Positions 1-4,955 of a stretch of 11,517 nucleotides of DNA are shown here, in pieces. The stretch covers positions 1 to 11,517 of the forward strand of contig CACZOT010000012.1 in assembly GCA_902782795.1 (NCBI GenBank), in the 5' to 3' direction. The position numbers were made by a program, and so were the translations under genes. The first letter of the stretch is position 1. Each line of letters starts with the position of its first letter. The notes beneath the pieces are model-generated. The model was not told the DNA's origin and searched no databases. It saw nothing but the letters and a program-made list of their open reading frames with translations. The DNA is from an uncultured Eubacteriales bacterium. Lineage in GTDB: Bacteria; Bacillota; Clostridia; Christensenellales; Aristaeellaceae.

Positions 1-1148
1 ACGATCTGGCCGTTGCGCTCGTAATAGCCCGCGTTGCCGCAGACCTCGCAGGCGTCCAGGCCCACGCCGTAGGAAGCGGCGTTCGGCTTCTTGACCACGA
101 TCCAGCGCACGTCCACGTTGTTGTTCGTGCGGTATTCGAAGCGGTGCAGATGGCCGTCGTTCACGTCCTCCAGGGAGATGTAGATCTTCCCGTCGGCGAC
201 GGTGTAGGTCTCCGGCGCGGAGAGCTCCACCACGCGCGTGTCGTAGGTCTTGACCGCCGTCAGCGACACGACCACAATCACCAGGCACACAGCCACGGCC
301 GCTGCCACGCGGCGGAAGCGCCTGTGCCCGGCGCGCAGCTTGCGCCTTTGGGCGCTGTTCTCGTAGGGCTCGGTGACGCGGATGTTCCGCGCGAAGAAGA
401 GGATCGCCACGGCCGCGGCCAGCGCCGCGGGGATCCACACCAGGAAGAGCATGGAATGGTTGGCCGTGAACATGAGCATCTTGCCGATCCAGCCGTGCAC
501 GGCAGGGTCGTACTTCACCGGCCACTGCACCCACTTGGAGCGGCTCACCCACGGCGCGAAGAAGCGGATGAAGCAGTAGACCGCAAAGGACACGAGCCCC
601 AGGTCCGTAAAGAGGCGCAGGAGGCCGAAGGGCTTGAGGTTCTCCGCGCAGCGGCGCATGAGGCAGGCGTACACCAGCAGCAGCACCAGCGCCAGCGCCC
701 AGCCCGCCAGGCGCGTCATGTAGTAAGCGGAAAAGACGCCCTGGCCCATGGTGTTGAAATTGAAGGGGTAGATGAGCACGCTCGGCAGCGAGTAAAAGAC
801 CACTACCGCCGAGATGGCCGAAGCCGCGCCGCACAGGAGGGCGTCTCCCGCGCGGAAGCGGTCCGGCCGGGCGCTCCTGCCCACGAACAGGCAGAGAAGG
901 AGGAAGAGGAGTACCAGGACGATGTAGACGACGTAGAGGTAGTGGTTCCAGCGGCTGGTGAGGATGCGGTTCGTCGTCAGCTTGCCGACGGCGAAGGCGA
1001 CCGACGCCAGGACGCCCAGGCCCAGGGCCGCGCCGTGGACAGCGCGGCCGCGCCGTCCGTAGAGGCGGCTGAGGAGGGCGTGGATCCAAGTCGTATAGGT
1101 GACGGCGAGGAAGAGATCCTGCGTCACCATCCAGAGATATTTCAGCAA
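1..1148 (-). CDS. Polytopic membrane protein with C-terminal DUF2318 (FtrD-like) domain, 3' end missing
   Basis: 382 codons are visible and the frame runs off the left edge. About eight hydrophobic segments (roughly residues 12-26, 38-55, 70-90, 103-123, 143-163, 175-197, 224-254, 280-299) precede an extracytoplasmic C-terminal part. That part contains ETYTVADGKIYISLEDVNDG, a HLHRFEY stretch, and a Cys367-x2-Cys370 followed by GNAGYYERNG, the hallmark of the DUF2318 / FtrD-like Fe-S membrane protein family. Proteins of this family sit beside P19 and FTR1 in C. jejuni and Brucella iron loci and are thought to pass electrons or help release iron. Here the gene lies 147 bp after the P19 gene on the same strand, so co-transcription is likely. 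The start is TTG at 1148, 8 nt after AGGAGG (1162-1157). An ATG at 1155 is out of frame and only 1 nt from the Shine-Dalgarno. The family call is firm; the biochemical role is inference. Confidence 0.88.
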   Translation of the reverse strand, partial: MLKYLWMVTQDLFLAVTYTTWIHALLSRLYGRRGRAVHGAALGLGVLASVAFAVGKLTTNRILTSRWNHYLYVVYIVLVLLFLLLCLFVGRSARPDRFRAGDALLCGAASAISAVVVFYSLPSVLIYPFNFNTMGQGVFSAYYMTRLAGWALALVLLLVYACLMRRCAENLKPFGLLRLFTDLGLVSFAVYCFIRFFAPWVSRSKWVQWPVKYDPAVHGWIGKMLMFTANHSMLFLVWIPAALAAAVAILFFARNIRVTEPYENSAQRRKLRAGHRRFRRVAAAVAVCLVIVVVSLTAVKTYDTRVVELSAPETYTVADGKIYISLEDVNDGHLHRFEYRTNNNVDVRWIVVKKPNAASYGVGLDACEVCGNAGYYERNGQI

Positions 1149-1156
1149 GGTGCATG

Positions 1157-1162
1157 CCTCCT
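1157..1162 (-). promoter_or_regulatory. Ribosome binding site that fixes a TTG start
   Basis: AGGAGG on the minus strand is followed by an 8-nt spacer and TTG (1148-1146), which opens the DUF2318 frame. The nearby ATG (1155-1153) is in another frame and 1 nt from the site, so start-finders that favour ATG would miss this gene. Confidence 0.8.
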
Positions 1163-1174
1163 GCGTACAGTTCT

Positions 1175-1243
1175 GCGGGGGACTATCCGCGCGAAAAAGG
1201 ACTCCCCCTTTTACGCGCCAAATGCCGGCACGTCATCCCCCGC
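1175..1243 (-). other. Competing hairpins between the P19 and DUF2318 genes
   Basis: In plus-strand coordinates GGGGGA at 1177-1182 pairs with TCCCCC at 1203-1208, extended inside by ATCC (1185-1188) with GGAC (1199-1202). GCGGGGGA at 1175-1182 can instead pair over 8 bp with TCCCCCGC at 1236-1243. The two folds exclude each other. No U-tract follows, so this is not a standard terminator. It could set the P19 to DUF2318 expression ratio through mRNA processing or stability, but that is inference. Confidence 0.35.
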
Positions 1244-1295
1244 GGATGGCGCGCCAGCAAAGTGGAGAGATATAGCCTCGATCAGAGGAAGCGGA

Positions 1296-1847
1296 TTACC
1301 ACTCCTTGACGAAGGTCCAGCCGGTCCAGGTCGCCTCGAGCGGCTCGGTCCAGAAGCCATCCTTGGCCTCGACGCCGGTCTCGGAATCGACATGGAGCAG
1401 ATAGCCGTTCTCCGCCGGGCTCTTGATGTACAGGGTGATGGTGTACTCGCCCTCGGCCAGCGGGATGTTGTTGCCGTAGTGCGGGCCATCGGAGGCGGCC
1501 ATGGGCATCATGGAGCCAGCGTAGACTTCCTCACCGGTGGCGGCGTCCTTGATGACGAAATCGATGCTCAGGTAGGGAACCCACTGGTCAACCGGGAAGG
1601 AGTAGGGGTTCTCATTGGCGGTGAGGTCCACTTCGATGTGGAGGTCAGAGCCCTCGGCGGGGGTGGCGTTCTCGGTGGGGGCCATGGTGACGGGCTGGAA
1701 GTAGACCATGCTCATGGTCATCCAGCCGACTTCCTGCTCGCCCTCAACGCCCAGGTCATGCTCTTCGAAACCGAGCTCGGTGTCGGCCACGGCGGCGACG
1801 CAGAGAACCATCAGAGCGGCAAGCAGCATAGCGAGAAACTTCTTCAT
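1296..1847 (-). CDS. P19/Tp34-family periplasmic iron-transport protein
   Basis: 183 residues, the usual size for the family. An N-terminal signal peptide (residues 1-21, basic MKK then a hydrophobic core ending AVA) exports it. Cys16 is not in a good lipobox. The mature part carries the P19/Tp34 pattern: DLHIEVDL (His70, Glu72), GSMMPMAASDGPHYG (Met116, His123) and LHVD (His152). These match the positions of the copper-binding His/Glu/Met/His/His set known from C. jejuni P19. P19 proteins bind copper and iron and act with an FTR1-type permease in iron uptake. The gene lies 104 bp behind the FTR1 gene on the same strand, with AGGAGG (1861-1856) 8 nt before ATG. In a one-membrane cell it would be anchored or held at the surface; no anchor is evident. 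The family call is strong; the substrate is inferred from the family. Confidence 0.92.
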   Translation of the reverse strand: MKKFLAMLLAALMVLCVAAVADTELGFEEHDLGVEGEQEVGWMTMSMVYFQPVTMAPTENATPAEGSDLHIEVDLTANENPYSFPVDQWVPYLSIDFVIKDAATGEEVYAGSMMPMAASDGPHYGNNIPLAEGEYTITLYIKSPAENGYLLHVDSETGVEAKDGFWTEPLEATWTGWTFVKEW

Positions 1848-1886
1848 TCCTGTATCCTCCTCAAAAATGCGATAAGGGGTGCCTTT

Positions 1887-1940
1887 TTCCCTTTCGGGAA
1901 CTGTATGACCAGGGCGGCGTCACGCGGGGAAACACCGCCC
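1887..1940 (-). other. Two hairpins between the FTR1 and P19 genes
   Basis: On the minus strand GGGCGGTGT pairs with ACGCCGCCC (plus 1932-1940 with 1912-1920; 9 bp including one G-U, loop 11 nt) just after the FTR1 stop. A second small stem, TTCCC-GAAA-GGGAA, with a GNRA tetraloop follows at 1900-1887. Only an A-run comes after it, so neither resembles a complete intrinsic terminator. A role in 3'-end protection or processing is possible. Confidence 0.4.
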
Positions 1941-1951
1941 GGGACAACGAA

Positions 1952-3703
1952 TCATCTGGCGGCCAGCTCGGCCTTGAGGGCGTCCATCTTGCCACGGTAG
2001 TGGGCGATGAGGAACGTCACCAGCAGGATGATCGCCAGGATCAGCTGCGGCACGAGCGTCTCCAGGTAGGGGTAGATGCCGAAGACCTGGATCACGTCGG
2101 TCTCCGGGATGCCCGGCACGCGCAGGCTCAGGTCGAAGACGTTGCCCTCGGCCAGTTCCTTGATGCCGCCGCCCAGGAAGCTCACGCACATCACGGCCAT
2201 GAGGACCGAAGTCGCGGTGAAGAACACCTTGATCGGCAGCTTGATGGAGAGCTTGGTGATGGCCAGGTATACGAACACCAGCACCAGGCAGCCCACTCCG
2301 AAGCCCGCCCAGACCATCCCGGGGTTGCCCTCGGAGAGCATGGGCTGGTAGAAGAGCACGACCTCCGCGCCCTCGCGGAAGACGCTCAGGAACGCGGTGA
2401 AGGAGAGGGCGAAGGCGCTGCCCTGCGCCACGGAGGACTGGACCTTGCCGTCGATGTAGCGGCTCCAAGAGGCGGCCTCCGCCTTGGAGATCATCCAGTT
2501 GCTCACATAGAAGAGCACGCACACGGCGATCAGGGCGGTGATGCCCTCGATGACTTCCTGGCTCTGGCCCGCGCCCGCCCAGGCGGCCTTGAGGGCGCTC
2601 AGGCCCCAGGCGGCCAGGAAGCTGGCGACGATGCCCGCCACGGCGCCGATGTAGACGTTGCGCAGGTTTATGCCGTTGCCGCTCTTGGTCAGATAGGCGA
2701 TGATGGCCGCGATGACCAGAATGGCCTCCAGGCCCTCGCGCACGATGATGCCGAACGCGCCGAGGAAGGTGAGGAGCCTCGGGTCGGATTGTTTCGTCTC
2801 GACCTCGGCCGTCTCGGCGGCAAGGCGCTCGGCCTCTTCCGCCGCCGCGGCCGCCTTGGCCTCGGCCTCCTGGGTGTCGATCAGCTTGGCCAGCTTGAGG
2901 ATGGCGTTCTTGGCGCCGTCCGTAGTGGTGCGGTACTTGTTCTTCTGGTACTTGACCTCGCCGCTTGCTACGAGCTCGTTCAGGTCGGCGAAGCGCTGCT
3001 CCATGGCGAGACGGTCGGCCAGGGAGAGCTCGGTGTAGATGGCGTGGCTCAGGCCGGATTCCTCGTAGACCGTATAGTAGGCGGATTCGAGGTTATCAGC
3101 CGCGGCGACGAAATCCTTGTCCAGGTAGCCCATGTACGCGGTGTCGAGCATCTCCTTGACGATGGTCGCCGCCTCGTACCAGCTCTCGTACTTGGTCGCG
3201 GCGTTCGGATCGGCGGAGAAATCGGCGTAGGGGTCGGAGGAGACCAGTTCGCCGCGCAGGTAATACTTCATCTCGCTCTGGGCGCCGCCCTGCATGGCCG
3301 CGAGCTTGTTGCCGTCCTCGCGGATCATGGTCTTGAGCTTGGTGAGGGCCGTGCGCACGGAGATCTTGGTGTCCAGCTCGGTGTTGTCCTTCTTCACGGC
3401 TGCCTTGCAGGCGGAGAATGCCATCTCCACGGCGTTTTTGCGGTTGCCGGAGATGTAGCTCATGGTCTGGCGCTCGAAGCCCGTGACCTCGTACACCTGG
3501 AAATAGGCGTCGCTGACGTTCTTATAGGCCGCGTTCGCGTCGCCGTCCAGGTAGGCCTCGAAGGCCGCGTCCAGATATTTGTCGATCGCGTCCGCCGCGT
3601 CGGCCCAGCGCGTGGAGACCTCGTCCGCCAGGCCCGCCAGCGGGGCGACGGCCAGGAGCAGCGCCAGCAGGAGCGGCACCAGGGCGATCCTTCTTTTCTC
3701 CAT
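1952..3703 (-). CDS. FTR1-family high-affinity iron permease with N-terminal extracytoplasmic domain
   Basis: 583 residues from ATG 3703, with AAAGGAAG 7 nt upstream. Residues 1-26 are a signal peptide. Residues 30-305 form a hydrophilic helical extracytoplasmic part ending in an Ala/Glu-rich coiled-coil-like stretch (277-305). Residues 308-570 hold about seven membrane segments with the two diagnostic REGxE motifs, REGLE (322-326) and REGAE (443-447), which line the iron path in FTR1/EfeU proteins. The N-terminal part is an internal duplication: about 33-104 and about 176-250 share the pattern LDxA(F/Y)x(A/G)YLDxD and AY(F/Y)xVYExxG. The long N-terminal domain resembles FetM-like bacterial FTR1 proteins rather than the short yeast permease. 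The gene is first in the leftward operon and is expressed from a promoter covered by operator-like repeats, which suggests repression by a metal regulator. Confidence 0.93.
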   Translation of the reverse strand: MEKRRIALVPLLLALLLAVAPLAGLADEVSTRWADAADAIDKYLDAAFEAYLDGDANAAYKNVSDAYFQVYEVTGFERQTMSYISGNRKNAVEMAFSACKAAVKKDNTELDTKISVRTALTKLKTMIREDGNKLAAMQGGAQSEMKYYLRGELVSSDPYADFSADPNAATKYESWYEAATIVKEMLDTAYMGYLDKDFVAAADNLESAYYTVYEESGLSHAIYTELSLADRLAMEQRFADLNELVASGEVKYQKNKYRTTTDGAKNAILKLAKLIDTQEAEAKAAAAAEEAERLAAETAEVETKQSDPRLLTFLGAFGIIVREGLEAILVIAAIIAYLTKSGNGINLRNVYIGAVAGIVASFLAAWGLSALKAAWAGAGQSQEVIEGITALIAVCVLFYVSNWMISKAEAASWSRYIDGKVQSSVAQGSAFALSFTAFLSVFREGAEVVLFYQPMLSEGNPGMVWAGFGVGCLVLVFVYLAITKLSIKLPIKVFFTATSVLMAVMCVSFLGGGIKELAEGNVFDLSLRVPGIPETDVIQVFGIYPYLETLVPQLILAIILLVTFLIAHYRGKMDALKAELAAR

Positions 3704-3736
3704 AACGGTACTTCCTTTCTCTTCCAGGGTCAGGCC

Positions 3737-3752
3737 GTTAGAACGATCTAAC
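3737..3752. promoter_or_regulatory. Operator B, GTTAG-N6-CTAAC
   Basis: GTTAGAACGATCTAAC is a dyad with 5-bp arms and a 6-bp centre. It lies just downstream of the predicted permease transcription start (about 3756), a place where a bound repressor would block early elongation. It shares arms but not centre with operators A and C, which suggests the arms are the recognised part. Confidence 0.65.
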
Positions 3753-3762
3753 CCACTTCGGT

Positions 3763-3791
3763 ATGTTAGCACAATCTAACTCCCCTTTCTA
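3763..3791 (-). promoter_or_regulatory. Promoter of the FTR1-P19-DUF2318 operon
   Basis: On the minus strand a weak -35 TAGAAA (3791-3786), a 17-bp spacer and -10 TAACAT (3768-3763) predict a start near 3756 and a leader of about 50 nt. The spacer and -10 are covered by the operator-like word GTTAGATTGTGCTAACAT. The weak -35 fits a promoter that may need an activator, such as the AraC-type protein encoded next door. Confidence 0.6.
3765..3780. promoter_or_regulatory. Operator A, GTTAG-N6-CTAAC
   Basis: Plus strand GTTAGCACAATCTAAC, a dyad with 5-bp arms. Its centre is 28 bp from that of operator B. Extended by 2 bp (3763-3780) it is the exact reverse complement of the word at 3863-3880 in the opposing promoter. 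It overlaps the -10 and spacer of the permease promoter. Confidence 0.72.
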
Positions 3792-3821
3792 TTCTGAAAC
3801 TGACTTTTTCTCTTCTTTCTC

Positions 3822-3847
3822 TTGCTCAAAAATGACATTTTGCTCAA
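3822..3847. repeat. Direct repeat TTGCTCAA, candidate AraC-type binding site
   Basis: TTGCTCAA occurs at 3822-3829 and 3840-3847 in the same orientation, 18 bp start to start. It sits between the two divergent promoters, and its right copy ends 4 bp before the -35 of the regulator promoter. AraC-family proteins commonly bind two direct half-sites next to the -35. The link to the AraC gene here is inference from position and geometry. Confidence 0.4.
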
Positions 3848-3851
3848 GGAC

Positions 3852-3880
3852 TTGGCAAAGCGGTTAGATTGTGCTAACAT
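3852..3880 (+). promoter_or_regulatory. Promoter of the AraC-DtxR regulator operon
   Basis: TTGGCA (3852-3857), a 17-bp spacer and TAACAT (3875-3880) form a good sigma-70-type promoter with a predicted start near 3887, about 42 nt before the TTG start codon. The operator-like word GTTAGATTGTGCTAACAT fills the spacer and -10, so the regulators are probably autoregulated together with the iron genes. Confidence 0.68.
3863..3878. promoter_or_regulatory. Operator C, GTTAG-N6-CTAAC
   Basis: GTTAGATTGTGCTAAC lies inside the regulator promoter. It is the inverted copy of operator A, placed at the same distance from the -10, so both divergent promoters present the same face to one protein. TTAG...CTAA half-sites recall DtxR/IdeR-type boxes, though the arm spacing here is shorter than in the classical 19-bp box. 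The DtxR-like product of this operon is the best candidate ligand. Confidence 0.72.
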
Positions 3881-3912
3881 AAGTAAGTGTTATTTAACCG
3901 TTGGTTCTCCGG

Positions 3913-3919
3913 AAAGGAG
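3913..3919 (+). promoter_or_regulatory. Ribosome binding site that fixes a TTG start
   Basis: AAAGGAG is followed by 9 nt and TTG (3929). The upstream in-frame GTG at 3887 coincides with the predicted transcription start and would leave no leader for ribosome binding, so TTG 3929 is preferred. Confidence 0.7.
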
Positions 3920-3928
3920 CGGATCGGA

Positions 3929-4315
3929 TTGACCAGCGAAGGGAGGCCTGTCTCCCAGGCTCCGGAAGCCGGCCGGGCGGGCGAGCGTCTGGCGCGGGCG
4001 GCGCGGGAGTACATCGAGGCGCACTGCGCGGAGAAGTTCTCGCTGCCCGCGATCGCCAGCAATCTCTATGTGAACGGCAGCTACCTCATGCGCACCTTCA
4101 AGGCGCGCACGGGCCATACGCTGCTCTGGTACCACAACCACATGCGCGTGGAGCGCGCTAAGGCCCTTCTGGAGGATACCTCCAGAAGCATCTCCGAGGC
4201 GGGAGAAGAGGTGGGCTTCGTCTCCTCCTCGCATTTTTCCCACATATTCAAGAAGATGACGGGCATCACGCCCACGGAATACCGCCGTCGCATCTGCTGC
4301 GGCGAAGAGCGCTAG
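3929..4315 (+). CDS. AraC-family transcriptional regulator, DNA-binding domain only
   Basis: 128 residues from TTG 3929. After a short N-terminal stretch (1-20, no recognisable fold) the two helix-turn-helix units of an AraC/XylS domain fill the protein. The first spans about residues 25-65 (FSLPAIASNLYVNGSYLMRTFKARTGHT region). The second spans about 87-120 and ends in the family signature SHFSHIFKKMTGITPTEYRR. Full-length family members carry a sensor domain of 100 or more residues, so this one cannot sense a ligand in the usual way; MarA/SoxS are known comparably small members. It is first in a two-gene operon with the DtxR-like gene, 16 nt apart, and diverges from the iron permease. The likely role is activation of the iron operon when the repressor leaves; that is inference. 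Confidence 0.9.
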   Translation: MTSEGRPVSQAPEAGRAGERLARAAREYIEAHCAEKFSLPAIASNLYVNGSYLMRTFKARTGHTLLWYHNHMRVERAKALLEDTSRSISEAGEEVGFVSSSHFSHIFKKMTGITPTEYRRRICCGEER

Positions 4316-4331
4316 GAAAGGGATGCGGGCC

Positions 4332-4712
4332 ATGCGAGAGAAATACGATGCCGCCAGCAGCGCGCTGGACCGCTATCTGTGCGCGGTACTCGCGCTGCGG
4401 GAGCGGTTCTACTGCGTGCGGGCCGTGGACGTGGCGCACTACCTGGGCTGCTCCAAGGCCTCGGTGAGCGTCTCCGCGCGGCAGTTGGCCGAGGACGGCC
4501 TGCTGTCCATCGATCAGGACGGCGCTCTCTCCCTCACCCCCGCTGGCGAAGCGCGCGCCGCCCGGCACGCGGAGCGCTGCCGCTTCTTCGCCGGTCTGTT
4601 CGTCCGCGCGGGGCTGGACGCCGAGCGGGCCGAACGCGAGGCCTTCGCCCTCTGCCGCGCCCTCAGCGAGAAGGCCTGCGAGGCGCTGCGCGGGGCGCTG
4701 GACAAAGAGTAA
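4332..4712 (+). CDS. DtxR/MntR-like transcriptional regulator with altered metal-site residues
   Basis: 126 residues from ATG 4332 (GG-rich site about 9 nt upstream). ATG 4323 would add MRA but sits only 1 nt from that site. Residues 12-75 are a winged helix of DtxR type: VRAVDVAHYLGCSKASVS, QLAEDGLL, GALSLTPAGEA. Residues 76-123 resemble the dimerisation/metal helices (AGLDAERAE, ALSEKACEAL). The length matches MntR, and there is no SH3-like third domain. In a by-eye register with B. subtilis MntR the ligands Glu11, His77 and Glu102 fall on Cys17, Cys83 and Cys108, while Asp8, Glu99 and His103 fall on Arg14, Phe105 and Arg109. Three more Cys (28, 40, 116) are present. The protein could sense iron through thiolates or a cluster, or be a redox switch. 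The family assignment is moderately strong; the alignment needs a structure model. Confidence 0.78.
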   Translation: MREKYDAASSALDRYLCAVLALRERFYCVRAVDVAHYLGCSKASVSVSARQLAEDGLLSIDQDGALSLTPAGEARAARHAERCRFFAGLFVRAGLDAERAEREAFALCRALSEKACEALRGALDKE

Positions 4713-4715
4713 AGA

Positions 4716-4769
4716 GCAGGGGCGCTCTGTCCCCTGCATCCCCGCCGAGGGGAATGAATCCCCCTCGGC
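4716..4769. repeat. Double hairpin resembling an intergenic repeat
   Basis: GCAGGGG (4716-4722) pairs with CCCCTGC (4731-4737), and GCCGAGGGG (4744-4752) pairs with CCCCTCGGC (4761-4769), loops 8 nt each, starting 4 nt after the regulator stop codon. GC-rich tandem hairpins of this kind are frequent between genes in GC-rich Clostridia. No U-tract follows either stem, so 3'-end protection is more likely than termination. Confidence 0.5.
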
Positions 4770-4797
4770 CCCTCAATCAGGTGGGCTTTACAAACAA

Positions 4798-4843
4798 GGC
4801 TCTGGCATCCTTTTAACAGGATACCAGAGCCCGTTTCTTCTTT
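4798..4843. terminator. Bidirectional intrinsic terminator between convergent operons
   Basis: GGCTCTGG (4798-4805) pairs with CCAGAGCC (4824-4831). The stem continues past one C-A mismatch with ATCC/GGAT and closes a TTTTAACA loop. Rightward it is followed by CGTTTCTTCTTT; leftward, on the minus strand, by TTGTTTGT. It can therefore end both the regulator operon and the GH2 operon. Confidence 0.8.
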
Positions 4844-4892
4844 GGGGAGAACAACTGTGCTTCTGGATTCTCGCCCCCCCAATATGGGATTT

Positions 4893-4913
4893 TTCAGGGC
4901 CAATGGCCCTGAA
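4893..4913. other. Perfect hairpin after the GH2 operon
   Basis: TTCAGGGCC and GGCCCTGAA form a 9-bp stem with a 3-nt loop. On the minus strand it is followed by AAAA rather than U residues. It may act as a 3'-end stabiliser upstream of the terminator at 4798-4843. Confidence 0.4.
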
Positions 4914-4955
4914 GAGGGAGTCCAGAGCGCAGAGCCCACTGAACTCCCGCGCTGT

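Noticed and set aside
144..3751. Long plus-strand open frames at 144-2000 and 2000-3751
   Set aside because: They lie antisense to the DUF2318, P19 and FTR1 genes, cross gene boundaries and have Arg/Gly/His-rich translations with no recognisable motif.
3704..3772. Extension of the FTR1 gene to GTG 3772
   Set aside because: That codon lies inside operator A, upstream of the predicted transcription start, and the signal peptide begins naturally at ATG 3703 with its own Shine-Dalgarno.
3887..3928. GTG 3887 as start of the AraC-type gene
   Set aside because: It coincides with the predicted transcription start, while TTG 3929 has AAAGGAG 9 nt upstream.
4332..4712. MarR or Rrf2 family for the small regulator, which has several cysteines
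   Set aside because: The helix order, the VRAVDVAHYLGCSKASVS recognition region and the C-terminal GLD...LSE helices fit DtxR/MntR better; the Rrf2 Cys spacing is absent.
4379..4816. Plus-strand 145-codon frame overlapping the DtxR-like gene
   Set aside because: Arg/Pro-rich shadow frame with no motif that runs into the terminator hairpin.
4893..4913. Palindrome as the terminator of the GH2 operon
   Set aside because: A residues, not U residues, follow the stem in the minus direction; the better terminator lies at 4798-4843.
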